Shown piece after piece: positions 1 to 12,812 of a stretch of 64,000 bases of DNA. This DNA is from Promerops cafer (lineage: Eukaryota; Chordata; Aves; Passeriformes; Nectariniidae), in the NCBI GenBank assembly GCA_013398275.1, contig VZSE01002184.1, forward strand, positions 1 to 64,000, in the 5' to 3' direction. The position numbers and the translations under genes are program-made. Position 1 is the stretch's first letter; each line of letters begins with the position of its first letter. The notes below the pieces were generated by a model. The model had not been told where the DNA came from and ran no database searches. It saw nothing but the letters and a program-made list of their open reading frames with translations.

Positions 1-19
1 TTCTATAAACTATACACAT

Positions 20-95
20 AAAGAGTGTGGGTGTATATATATTAAACCTATATATACATATATAAAATATATGTATATATAAGGATAGACATTCT
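20..95. repeat. AT-rich TA/TATATAC low-complexity tract
   Basis: A run of TATATATATA, TATACATATATA and ATATATGTATATATA units makes up the start of the window, with almost no G or C. Confidence 0.8.
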
Positions 96-433
96 TTATG
101 TAGAATTGGTCCAGAGGCAAACAGGTATTTATTTTTTTGTTTTCGCCCCATTTTTCCAGTCTCTATGAAGGTAATAAAAAATAAAGGTTTGCATTTCTGC
201 AGTAGTTAAAGCTGAGCAGTGAAATACTTTTTCTTAGTCAAGGTGTATATGTTAAATGTTTATATATCAGTGACATTTATATGAGCAGAGCATATATATG
301 AATTTTAAAATAAAAGAAAAACCAAAGGAATAACTGACTTAACATAAGTTTTTCCTGTACAAAATACACATTTGTCCATAACTTTAGCACAGAGTTTGTT
401 TTTAGGTGGGAATTTTTGACATTTTACTTATAA

Positions 434-512
434 TCAGAACGTGGTTTGGGTTGAAAGGAGCCTTTAAAGTTCACCTGGTCCCCCCCTCCCATGAGCATTG
501 ACAGGTTATCCA
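434..512 (-). mobile_element. CR1 LINE 3' end fragment
   Basis: The plus strand reads CAGAACGTGGTTTGGGTTG and then AAAGGAGCCTTTAAAGTTCA, the reverse complement of the CR1 3' UTR end. It is diverged and truncated to about 80 bp, as is usual for 5'-truncated CR1 copies. It is inserted antisense to TMEM167A in intron 1. Confidence 0.75.
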
Positions 513-3500
513 TCATTGCATGGATGCTGTGCAACTTAATGGAATATTGCTGTGTTTCCTGTGTATTTACAGAAGAGATCAATATCACTTGAAGTTTCTT
601 ATGGCTCAGTTCAAAAAAGGGTTCCTAGGCTCCAGATCTTGTCACCAGCAGGAAATTGCTGGGAGTTGCTCACCTGAGCATTCCTTGGCAGATCTTTTAG
701 ATGAAACTGCTCCAGTCTGGGGCTCCAAGCAGAAAACAAAGGGGTTTTTTTATGATGAGAGGCATAAATTATCTCAGGAGATCTAAAACACACGTGCAGA
801 AAGCAAGAGACCTCTAATCAGCACTGTTGAAAGGTGAATATAGAGAATTACACCAGTACCTCATTCTTTTTTATTGTACTTAAAAGGGTTTGAGGTAATA
901 GAAAAAGGCAAGAGAATTTGGTGAGTCATTGGTGTTGCTCAGTGTTATGATTAAATACAACTAATTACTTAACATTGTATTATTGTGTTGTTTATGTTTA
1001 TTTCACGTATTTTATTAGTGATATATAAGAAATACGTGACAGTAATTTAAAAACAAAGGTAATGTTTAAATTTAAGAAGATTATGGCAAGTATATGAGAT
1101 TCTGCTAGGATTATCTTCTCCACTTGTCCCTGTTCCATGCTAGAGGTTACTCTGTGTCCCTCAAGGACCCTGAGGCAAGAAACTCTTCTAAGGATGGTTT
1201 GTTTATGACTTACTGTTGAAAATAAGGTGAAAATAAGTTTCTTCAGTGTCATTGTGATGTTTGAATGTCTTCAGGAGAGCAGCAACTCTCCAGGACTTTG
1301 GGTCCTTCATGATGCCACCTTTGGTGTCAAGGCATTTTAGGGGGAAAAAAATCATAATTTTTGAGCTCGCATTTGACTGTGGGAGAGGAAACAGCTGCTG
1401 TCTGTGTATCATGAAATGGAAGAGCTTAGTGCTACATCTCTAATTTATTCTCCATGTCCAAAGAGTAAGAGCTCCAGTTCTGGCAAACCAGCAGCACTCT
1501 GAATAGCACAATTTTCTGAAGCATGATTTCCAAAGGACTTTATCCCTTGGAAACTTTTCACCCCATTGTTTTCCGGGCTTCCTTACCACGTCCTTCCTTG
1601 CTAAGCAGATGAAAACTTGTGCTGGGTGAATGTCCAGCTGCTGCCAAACAGAAAAAAAAAAATACATATGTGTGTAAGCTCACTTTTACCTGTCTTTTCT
1701 TTTATGTGAAAGCAGAAATTGTGGGATTTTTTTTCCTCGTCACTGCCGGTGTATAGGGAAAAAACTCACGATTTTGACTTAAAGCAAAACCCTCACTACT
1801 TAAAGCAACTATGGAAGCCAGCACAAGCTTATCAGAGGATTCCAAATTTGCTGGAAATGGAATGGATGCACCAGGGATGCACAGCTCTCTCATTTGTTTA
1901 GGAGCAGAACGTATTTTGTTTGCTGACTTCCACAAGTCAGTTTGTCTTGCCAGCTTTCGGGATTTCACATCTAGAAGCTCGACAGAAGTTTTCCTAGTGG
2001 TCTTGAAAAGTTTGCCACGTGCATGGGTGGAAAGAGGGAAGAAGCCAAAGGTAACATTAAAGTAAATGGGGAGCTTCTCACCTCCTGAGGGGTGGTCTTC
2101 GCTTTTCTTCGTAGCAGAAATGTGAAGTTACACTCAGACAAAATTTGGTGATGGAGAAGATTTAAAAGAAGTGCAGAAAACTTGATAAAAACGGCTTCTT
2201 CCCCGTCACCCTCTGGTTGGGGCTGATCCTGGCTCCACATTACTACCCAAAAATTGATTTGGGAGCCTTCCACGAGGACAAACATCTCTGTCACAGTCTT
2301 TGTGTGGTGTTTATGGAAGGAAGGGGAGTTGCTCATAGAGCCATTTGTAAAAACATTCATTAGTAAATATTATTTCAAACCAAGCTGTCATATATAAACA
2401 TACCAGAACCCAAGACACTGCTCTGAAAAAAGAGCTTTCAAGAGTCTTTAAGTACAAAGTCTTAAGCACAAAGTCTTTTGTATTTGTCTTACCAAAATTA
2501 CAAGACGGAATCAATCCTGATTCAGATTTGCTAGCAGCTTTATTTTTATGGTGACCTAAAGGTACATAGGTTTAAAAACATATTCTAGGTCATATTGCAG
2601 TCTTAAAGTGTCTTTAGATTGTGAATTTATTTCACCTGAAGCGTTCAGGGTAGATACTTCTGTCATCTTAGAGGATAATGTGGAAATATATTGCCAGTGT
2701 TTTATTTCTGTGATTATTGAACTGAGGAAATTATTCTGTCCGTGTAAGATGGTCTGTTTTTGGAAGGGTAGGATGCAGTGAGTCTACTTCAACAGATTTA
2801 CCCAGAATGACACTGTCTGTGAGAAACCATTGCCTTGCTAAGTGCCATAAAAAAGTGAATGTCACAATTTAATTTTTTGGTTGCCTGCAGCATTAGACAC
2901 CACACACATTCTTTGTAACAGCTGCAGCACTATGTTTTTCTGCTAATGCACAGAGATGGGTGTTAAAACTCCACAAAAGTTTTTGATTTTCAACCTTGTG
3001 ACTGTGGAAACAAGGTGGGAACAGCTGTGAAAAATATTACCTGTCTTCCAGATGCTAAATATTCAAACCATGCACCTGAACCTCTGCCAAAGAGACTTGT
3101 AGAGGTGCTGTGGACCTGCCTAGGGCCAAGGGACATGGCAGACTTAGCAGAACCTGTCATTATTTCTTGACTAAGTATATTTTTTCCTGGTATTTGTTCT
3201 TCGTGTTTGAAAGAGATGGTTTGACTATGAATGAACAAAATATTTGTTGAATAGTATACATAAAATATTTACAGTTCTGTTTTGTAGTTCTTAGATAAAT
3301 TAGAATGTATCTTCCTTTTTGAGGAGTTAGACTTTTTCCCATGGCCATGTTCACCTTTCTGTAGCACCTTCTGTTACAAACTCCTGATTTTTGCATGCTG
3401 CTTTTATTGCAGTAAGGATATTACCTGGTTCAAAGTGTGCTTTAGTATGCCTCTTACCTCTTCCATTCACACACAGGTTTTACTGGTTTTCCAGTTTCAG

Positions 3501-6500
3501 TATTAAATTTGTGGTGTACTAAACCGTGTGGTGTGCAACTTCAGATGGGACAGTTAGTTTAAAAAAAAGGGGGGTTATTTAAAATAGTGCTTTTATCTAA
3601 TGGGGGAAGACAGCAGAAGAAAAATATCTCTGTAAAATTTAAAACTATAATCTACAGAGAAGATCTGGGGGAAAAGGTATTACAATATTTTACTGACATA
3701 TCCACCATAATTATTTGATTGATTGGTAAATATGTGGACGTACCCACCTTTGAGCTACAGTTACCCCGGTAAAAGACTTTCATACTCACTTTGGTTTTTA
3801 TTGTAAGATATTTTGGTGAAATGCTGCATCTGCTAGCTGCTTGCAGCAAAAGTTCAGTTTTCAAACTAGATATTGGGGCAAAGAGGAAGGAATTCAAGCA
3901 AGTGTGAAATTTCAGCATCATCGCCTTGAGGTGTCTTTTCACTGCTGGTCTGTGGATTTTAATTACAGTAAGAATCCTAAATGTGTTAAAGTCAAGTGAG
4001 CTTTTTATAGGAGACTGTGTCCATATGTTTAATTAACTGTTTAATTGTTTGGGGAGATTGGTTATGTTTTAAGTAGATATATTAGTCTTCAGTTGACTGG
4101 CAGGCATACATGTTAGTTGTACTTGCCATTTAAACTTGACAATGTGCTTTTCCAGGAAATGACTAGGAAAAAAATTCCCTATTTCTCTAATCAAGCCTTA
4201 GCTTACATTCTGTGAGTGCAAAAATATGTATTTTAGACAGAAATCTGAATGAGCATTAAATATTGTACTTAAATTCTTTGGAAACAAAATACTGAGGAGA
4301 ACATGCTGTAAATCCAAAGTAAAAAACCCTTTTTATGCTGGAACAACTGCATCTGGCTGGTATTTAGATACTTACTAACACCCCTTGCTTAGCTTTGTTG
4401 TGTACTTTTGCCAATAATTGCTTCAAATTCAACTGATTTGCACTTTTTGTAATTTTTTTTATGGTGCTAATTAGCATGCCTCTTTTACAAATGCTTGTTT
4501 TCCATTCATTTTGATCAGATTGCATTTGGCAGCAGTGGGAAAAATTTTTTTTTTAATAGATTGGAAAATAATATAATTAGATGCATGCTTTAATTAGTTT
4601 TTAGCAATTGCTTTGGCTTTCAGGTTGGGAGTAGTACTACGTGATCTATATCGTATTATTTTTCTCAATATTATACTCCTAAAAATTTGATTTTTACTGA
4701 TGAAATGAGAATTGCAGGGCCTAATGGAAACCGTAGATAATAAGCATTTTCTCTTTCAACTTTTTAAGGACCTCTTCATTAAAATTTGATTTAACTTTTC
4801 TGGGATGAAACTTTTATCAGCTCTTGTTTAAACTGAAGTGTAACTGTAGTATGTAAGCTTGTGCTCATATTCCAATATGAGAAAGGCAGCTGAATGATTG
4901 GATGTCCATATTTGTGTCTTTGGCTCCAGAAAACATAATCATTCATCAATTTTATTATATTGGGGAGGAAAAAAAAGAAAATAAAACCATTCAAGAAAGA
5001 CTGAATATACTGCAGCTTAGTACACAAAGACTATACTTTAAAATATTCCAGTTATTTATCTGTGTTTTCCCACATAAATTGGTTGTTGTAATGGTAACCA
5101 CAGGGTAAAGTTTTGCAACTTGCTGGTAATTTGATGGCCTCTGCTTTTATAGCACAGATGGATGAAATCATCATGGTCACGCTGCAATCAGGGATAAAAT
5201 AATCATTTTGTAAATACTTAAAGTCTGGGGAAGGTTAAGCTTTGGTTTCAGTGCTAAGTCTGAGATAAACTCAGAGAGCTTTTGTGTTGGGCTTTCTACC
5301 AACCCAGAAGGACAACAGCATAGGGTTTATGTTCTCCTCCTGCACGTTTCATTTCCCCTGGAACCGTGATACCAGGTGGTTTATTTTAAACAAAAGTGTA
5401 TGAGGCAAGGGGAAAATCAGCAGGCCCTTTGTGACACAGACAGTTGCATCAAAACCTAGTGTGATTTATTGCTGTGCTCCCCAGGGGTTGCATCAGTAAG
5501 GGGTTTGTGAGCGTGGTGCTGTCTGCAAGGACAGGGAATAAAACTATGTCTGAAGCAGAGAATATTGGGGTAATGGAGCGACTGAAAACTGCAGAGATGG
5601 GTAAATTACAGTGTCTTGTCTATGGGTGTTGTTGTCAGTGCAGGAAAGTGTTCAGAATTAGTGCATTCATTATGGCTATTTGTGCATATTGAATTAAATG
5701 CTCCTGTGAAGTGCAAGACCTGTTGATAACCACAGCTCTTGAGCTGCTGGGTTTTTTTTCCTTTTTCTTCTGCCCAAGTGTAGTAAATTTAATGCTGAGA
5801 GACAACATTTGTCTATGATGAGGTTTACAGGAGCTGTGCAATTGTTGTCATGGTTCCTTGTCACAGCCACATAGGTAATTTTTAACTTTCAATCAACACT
5901 TACTAAAGTACATTAAACTTCACTTTATACTCAGAAGGGAATACATTCAGAGATCCCTAGCTGTACCACTTGATTTCCAACTACTGTGTATTCCCATGAG
6001 TATTTATTTTAATACAAGCCACCGCTGTTAATCCCAACACAATAAAACTTTCAGGAGTATTAATTTTTTATGGTTTATTATATAGAGTTTTTACTGAGAT
6101 ACATTATGATCAGGAAATAATATTGAGGCTTTTTTTAAAGGCCTGGTTTTGGGAAGGATTTAAAACAGCCTTTGGGCATGTAGCTCTCAAAGCTGAAGTC
6201 CATGGTCTTAAATTTCCAAAGTCATTGGAAGAAACTTTGCTTATGCAAGTTCAGGTGAATACAATACCTCGTTAGTGCTGCAGGTGATGTGGTGGTGCTC
6301 CACACAGGAGTGGGCACAGGGGGAATGAGACAGAATGGAGCAACTGAGGTGTTCCCACTATGTCAAAAATGCACCAAATGCAGATGTAGAAAACTTCGGC
6401 CCATGGAATTAAAGCTTGCACCGTCTAAAACTGGAATAAAATGCCAGTACTGGTTCTTTCTGGCATTGCAGTATGAGTCTTAGGAGGTTAGTTGTCATAT

Positions 6501-7848
6501 CACCCTCATGGGGACACAGTCTCAGGGACAGCACCAGTTTCTCCATGTGCTGAGATCTCTGTAGTGGGAATGAGGCTCTCAGGACCTACCTTAAGCCAGT
6601 CAACACAAGTCAAAAATTGCAATTAATATATTTTCATCCGAGGAACCCGGTCTAAACAAATGAACAGCAACACATCTACATTGTCCAAGTAGCTTGGTAT
6701 ATGAATGCAGTGTTTTTTAAAAGGATTCTGAGCAACGTAAAACTCTTGCAGCAGCTTTTAATTACATCAGTTGGAGCAGCCAGATGTAGGTTGCTGCTTT
6801 TTGTGAATTCAGCTGGGCCATGGGAATTACTTCAGATGTGAAGAGTGAAGCCGTTTAATTCAGGAATAAGTTCTCATTTCCAGAAATTGTAAGCAAATTT
6901 TGGAATGCTCACATCTGCCCCTTCAAAGTGGCTGTGCAGATAAACGTGTCATTCAGAGCACGTTTCAGTGGAAGGGCAGATGCGATTACAGCAACGCATA
7001 TCTGGGGGAAAACCACGTGAAGACCCCAACAAAGAACAATTATATACGATTATATCGTGCCCCAGTTGATTGACTGATAGCACATTTCACGAGTATACGT
7101 TTACAGCCCCTGCTGAAGAGGAAGCAATGAATGCCCTTCTGCCATTTTGCAGTGTCGGAGTGCCCGGTGCCGCCTCGGGAAGCAGCTGCAGGAATTCATG
7201 GGAATGGGTGGCTGGCAGGCGCGGGGCTGTGAGCTGTCAGAGCAGCTGTCTGTCCCGCAGGACTGATCAAATTAATCAGTTGATAGGCAGTATCTGGCTG
7301 TGCTGAGGGGCAGCCGCTCCTGGATCCGGCCCCGCCGCGTTCCTAGACCCGCAGGAGCCAGGGGGAATTGAGACTTCCCTGGTTTCTGGAGCTGGCAGAA
7401 ACTTCTGCTGAGCACAAAGGCTCCAGAGGCTGCTGCTGGGGATGGCAGCGTGTTGTCCTTTTTGAAGAGTCATTATTTATGACATGATGGGGCAGGAGGG
7501 GTGGCTAGCTGAGCTAAAACGCTAAATTGAACATGATTTAGCAAAGGCTAAGGAGGAAACAGTGCAGCCTCATGTTTGGGACAGGAGAGCTGGCTTTGGG
7601 TGTGGGATCACTGCTCCCTCATCGGGAAAGGGTGGGTCTCAGGGATGCTGAAATCTCTCCTGTACAGGGTGCAGAGTCAGAGCATCTCTGTGATGATGCT
7701 TCTTAACAGAGTGGCCTGTCAGACCCCAGTAAGTTAGATACTGAAATTACTTCACATTGCTAACCCTGCCTGAAGCATGTATTCAGACTGGCAACTCTGT
7801 GTATATTCTGGACTTCATATAATCCATGGAGACTTCTAAATAAGCTAA

Positions 7849-7867
7849 TTTGTTTTGTTTTGTTTTG
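7849..7867. repeat. (TTTTG)n microsatellite
   Basis: Nearly four perfect units of TTTTG are followed by CTGTTGTTGATTTTGGGGGG, all in a T/G-biased patch. Confidence 0.8.
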
Positions 7868-9120
7868 CTGTTGTTGATTTTGGGGGGTTTTGGTCACGAG
7901 GTTTTGGATCTCAGTATCGGAACACTTGTGTATGTTTCAATGGCTTTTCTTCTACTAGAACGTCTCATTTTTCTCTCCTAAATTCCTGCTAGTGCTGTAC
8001 TGACCAAGAATATTGTGATTTTCTTTTATAATTCTCCTTAACTAGGTAGATTAGATTATCAGAGCTTCAAAACATTATAATTTTGTGACATAGGAAGAAA
8101 GCATGTGCACATCAACAGAGATGTGCCTAAGGCTGTGTGGAAATGAAGGCTCTGATGTGCCCTAAAATATGCTTGGAGAAGGAAATGCCAATGTAATATC
8201 CCTTCCTAAGTGCTAAATATTTACCTTTAATTAAATACCACTACTCGGCCAGCTGTGTTGAGCAGTACGAACACAGGAGACAGAAGTTCATCAGAATTCC
8301 AGAAGGAAGAGTGAATTTATTGCATTTGCTTTGACTGTTTTTTTTTTTTGGAGCTCACACTAAATCAGATTTGCAAATGAGCGTAGCAGAGTGGAGGTAA
8401 AATAAAGCTTTTTGAAGTAAGCAATTTTCTCTTACACCACCTGGTGCTGTTACGCTGACCAGAATGTCAGTTGAGACACATAAGAGAAACCCCAAAACAG
8501 TAAAAAAAGAAAAAAGGTTAAAAAAAGGTTTATGGGATGCACTTTCTGCCTATTACTGGTACTTCACACTTTAGTAAATGCCAAATATTGCAGCAGTTTC
8601 TCAAGAATTTGTTTCTTACTGCCACTAGGCTGATTAGTGTTTGCTGTCAACAATAGAACTTCTCAATCCTAAGGCAAATTCATCCATTTCTTCAGGATTT
8701 ACCATATAACTAGGACTTCTGAAAGTGTATTTACAATAAAGATGTTTTCAATTTAAAATCAGAACGTTATTTGAAAATAAAAGTAACCAGTTATCATAGG
8801 TCAGGTGGGCTTAACTCTGTATATTTCTACAAATCTGTTCAATTTGGCCTGTAGCCTTTAAAAAGTGGTAAATCTCCTGCACATTTTGTGTTATTTTTTG
8901 TCTTGGCTACTACTGGTTTACTTGCCAGTCAGTCTTCACCTCTACTTTCACTACCACCACCGTATTCCATTGATGAAAAGGTTTTCTGGCTCCAGGCCAT
9001 TGTAGGTTTCCTTTTTGGTGTTGTCTAAGGGGTCACCCATTTTTTTCCAGGACTTCCACTCGGAGAGGAGTTCTGCACTGCAGAGATGTAATTCTTTGTT
9101 TTCCTGCTTCTCTTCCATAG

Positions 9121-9230
9121 TCTGCCATCTTCAACTTCCAGAGTCTGCTGACTGTGATCCTGCTGCTCATATGTACCTGTGCCTACATCAGATCCTTGGC
9201 TCCCAGCTTACTGGACAAAAATAAATCTGG
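9121..9230 (+). CDS. TMEM167A: TMEM167A (KISH-A) coding exon 2, residues 2-38
   Basis: This 110-bp exon encodes residues 2 to 37 plus two bases of codon 38 of transmembrane protein 167A (protein kish-A), a tiny two-span membrane protein of the Golgi/early secretory pathway; fly kish is needed for constitutive secretion. The frame reads [16 protein letters not shown], then a Cys-rich [20 protein letters not shown], which agrees with the vertebrate protein as I remember it (human has DRNKTG at the end). The first transmembrane segment is about residues 8-25. The acceptor is a pyrimidine tract ending TTCCATAG and the donor is GG|GTATGT. The exon starts exactly at the Ser-2 codon, so the ATG must lie alone at the end of exon 1 (phase-0 intron). 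No CpG-rich first exon with ATG|GT is seen upstream in the window, so exon 1 is probably before base 1. An intronless pseudogene is excluded by the clean splice sites and intact frame. Confidence 0.97.
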
Positions 9231-10723
9231 GTATGTGGCCTGATCATTTCAAACATCCACAAGCTGTGTGGTTTCAACTGCAGCCTTTCATCATCACCTG
9301 ATGAAGTGTGTGATAATGCAGATCCTGCTTTGAAAATTTTCTGTCTTTAAAGATAAAAATCTTAATTTTGTACCTCACAACAGAGTGCAATACGGTATTG
9401 GCAAGCACTCAGTTGCAATTTCATTGAAATAATTTATTAGCACACTAACCTTGCTAATACTGCATTATTAATCTTCAAGATTTGTACCTTCATTGTTAGA
9501 TGCTTACTAGAGATACAGAAACGAAAGACAGAAATAAATCATTCTACATGTGGCTGTTGCAATGATATATTTTTGATTCCTATGGTGGGTAAGAAACCAA
9601 CAGAAACTGCTTTTTGTTTGTTTCCAGGATAGGTGTTTTGCAGATAAAAGATTGAAACACATCTCTAGCAATAACGTGTAACGAAAAGAAAACTAAAAAT
9701 ATTTTTTTAAATAAGCAACACAGTCCTCTTGTGTGGTCTGTTCAAATCATGGTTTTGTATTGTCTAAAGTGAGGGAAGTTCTAAACGAGTTTTTGAAAAC
9801 TTCTACAAACCTACCTTTTTTTTTTCTTTAAATCATATGGATGCTAGCTGTGATCAGCAGAACTGTGATTTAAGTGTGGTGGGTTTCGAGTAACCATTGG
9901 GCAGTTGTGACACAGAAATCTCTGGGGCTCTCCACAGAGCTTCAGTAATGCTGTCACCTAAGGTTAGTGCAAAGGAGATTATATTTGTAGAAGCAGGAGG
10001 TAATTCTAGGTGGAAAAACAAACAGGCTTTTGGATGCTGTGTTTGACTTCTCCACTTTTTCCATTAGGTCATTTCCTGTTAATAAAATGTTCTTCTTCCC
10101 TAAATGTCTTCCATCACTTTTGCTTTTAAATTCAGAAGTGTCCAGTTTTAAATAGACTGTTGTGACCAAGAACCCTAAATGTTTGTCTTCTGAAAGCCTT
10201 CGTTGTAGTTAACCTCTGAGGCTGGTGTTTTATTATCCAGGGTTTTTTTTTAATTTTAGCAGTGTAAGATACCCAAAGTATGCCAGCTTTTTTTTCTTAA
10301 TTTGGAGTTCTGACATGAAAACACTTGTGTCCTTTTATATGAGGCCATGAAATTGCCACTGACAGGAGAGGTTTCTTTGGATGGAAGTAAAGATGGAAGA
10401 AAGGATGACTTCATGAAGGACAGGGAGTGGGGGGATGAGGGGAGTTTGGGTGTCTGCTGGTGGAAGATAACACAATAGTCAATGAGGTACACACAGTAAG
10501 AAGTAAGAATGTTTATTTTACTGATTAAAATTTTAGTGCTGTTCTTGGCAAGGAGTATTTCCTTTAATCTGGAGCTACTCTGTTTATTCTTGAGGCAAAT
10601 CTGTCTGGAGTACAATAGAAGTCTCTTCATAAAACATTTCCAAAGGGTGCTGACACTGTGGAGGAGTTGGGCGTTTGATGTGTAGGTTTGTATTTATGTA
10701 GATGTAGGACATACCATTTTGTT

Positions 10724-10741
10724 TTATATATATATATATAT
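10724..10741. repeat. (TA)n microsatellite
   Basis: About eight TA dinucleotides lie in intron 2 of TMEM167A. Confidence 0.85.
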
Positions 10742-12778
10742 TTGTAGACTACTTTGTACTGGAGAATAAAACCTTGGCCTGGAAGCAATGAAATTTGTTT
10801 CCTGTATGGTAGATGTTTACATGGAGCTCATATGGTGCTAAACCCCTGTCCCTCTCTTCTAACATACTCCATGCTCCAATGGAAGGGTCTGGACATGTGG
10901 GATAAAACAAAGTTTAGTGATATTTCAGTTTACCACAGAGATGCTCTTACCTCATCATTCCTGCTCTGAATTAAAGGCATAAAAAAGTAGCAATAAAATA
11001 CTAAAGTGGCAGAGAGGAGGAATGTTGATTGTTATTCATTGTATTTCTGAGTGAGTGGTAACTTTGCTGAGGATTTAGGTCTGTTGATAATAAGCAAAGA
11101 AGCATATTTCTGTTGGTTGAGAGATGCCGTTGCACAGTGATGTCACCCATCCTCATAACCCTGTATTTCCTCCCCCTCATTTCTGCCAAAGTGTATCTTT
11201 TCCTACCAAGCCAAACAGAACCTTAAACCTTCATTTTCCTTGAATGTTTCCATGTGCTCAGTCCTGAGCAACAGTGTTAAACGCTGGGATAGCAAGTGGA
11301 AATTTACTGTTTCATGCTAACTAGAGGAGAATGTGCACCACAACATAATTCTCTCCTCCCTGCTAACCAGAAAGATGTGTTAGCTCATGTGCAGCAGAGA
11401 TCCCCTTTGATCTTCCATCAGCATTACAGTGGGGATGTCTCACTCTCCCTCCTGCAGTGGCACTGGGTTTCTCCTGGTGAACACATGGCATTTTGCAGCA
11501 CACTCAGCCTCAGCAGTCCTTGCCTAAGGTTCCACCAACTCCTCCTCAGTTATTTGGGTTTTTTGTTCTCCAGCTAACCACCACCACTTTTCACGATGAG
11601 TGCTTTTAGCATTTAGCACTGAGAGCCAGGAATCTTCAGCAGGTCGTGCACATTTGGGCTGTGGCTGCCAGAAAGCAGCAGGGATTCCATCCAGACCCAC
11701 ACCTTCACCTGCATCCAAAGAAGGATGGAGCAGAACACAAAGGGCAGAGAAGGAATGGTGCAGTTACACTGAGAAGTTGCTGGAGGAGGAATTGTTTTGG
11801 AGCAGAGTTATTCAGGGCAGAATCACTTCTGTAATAAGCAAGCAGGTTTTGACTTGAAGAGGTTCTTGTTGTGGACCTGGAATGAGCACTAATGGAAAAA
11901 GCAGGGGAGCAGGAGGTTTGCACAGGCTTTTCCTGCAGTGGGTGCTCCCCAGTTCTTCCAGAGGGTCAGAGGAGGTCCAGAATTCAGTCTGCTGTTCAGC
12001 AGACTGTTATGTGGACAGACAGAGGTACTGAGCTGTTACAGTAGCACAAAATCCTCCTAAAATGTTCTGGTGTCATCACTGGAAGGCTGGTCAGTCCTCA
12101 CGTCAGTGGCTTCAGGTTCATAAATTGTTAATTACAGTTGTTAAGGGCAGCTGGTGAAACCCATCCTCCGTTTTGTACCTGGCACATCAGGTAGGAAAAT
12201 TTCACCCAGGGGGCTTTGTAGGGCAGTGTGCAAGTAGTGGCTTCACATTAGTCAAGAAATCCCTGAGAAGACAAAAAAATGCCCTTGCTAAGATTGTGAG
12301 GCAAATTCAGCAGACTTCCAGGCTGCCTGAAAGGGTTAATACTCTTTTTCCCATGAAAGATTCTTCAAAAGTATATGAACAGAGTGGTAATGTTTTATCT
12401 CTTTGAGCTTCTGGGCAAGTTTTTGAGAGATGGCAATATGAGAAGTAGGGCTGTGGAAGTTTTCCTGTTGGTTTTGCAGCATGCAATTGTAAATTGTAAT
12501 TTTACAGAGAGTGAACAACAGTTTTGAGAACCTGAGGTGCTATCAGTGGAGCACTTCAGGGCTGTGTATTTTGCTATATAAAATTTACACATGGATGCCT
12601 TTCTACCTGCATGCATCTTCAAAAAGTACACAAATGTCTTCAGGTTACTTTATTGTATGACCTCTTAGCCTGGAAAAGTGTGGTGGTCTATATGCAGGGA
12701 TCATTACTTCTGCTTGTGGAGCTACATTAAAGCAGGAATAAAAGAGCTTTGGTTGTGCAGAAATATAGTCAAACCCAA

Positions 12779-12812
12779 ATATATATATCTGTGTGTGTGT
12801 GTGTGTATGTAT
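12779..12812. repeat. Compound (TA)n(TG)n microsatellite
   Basis: Four TA units, then CTG, then about eight GT units and GTATGTATT. It is a candidate polymorphic marker within intron 2. Confidence 0.85.

Larger units (their letters stand above)
1..9120 (+). other. TMEM167A: Intron 1 of TMEM167A (3' part)
   Basis: This is the sequence upstream of coding exon 2, taken as the 3' part of intron 1 because no initiating exon is visible. It is mostly AT-rich. It holds an AT-dinucleotide-rich start (about 20-95), one CR1 fragment (434-512), an AT-rich block with homeobox-type cores (4440-4620), a CpG-bearing GC-rich patch (about 7130-7460) and a TTTTG repeat (7849-7867). The open frames here are short, unconserved to my eye and lack any family motif. 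A small intronic RNA could be hidden here, but I could not identify one. Confidence 0.7.

Noticed and set aside
9295..9400. C/D-box small nucleolar RNA near CTGATGAAGTG in intron 2
   Set aside because: A C-box-like TGATGA is present, but no properly spaced D box with closing stem was found.
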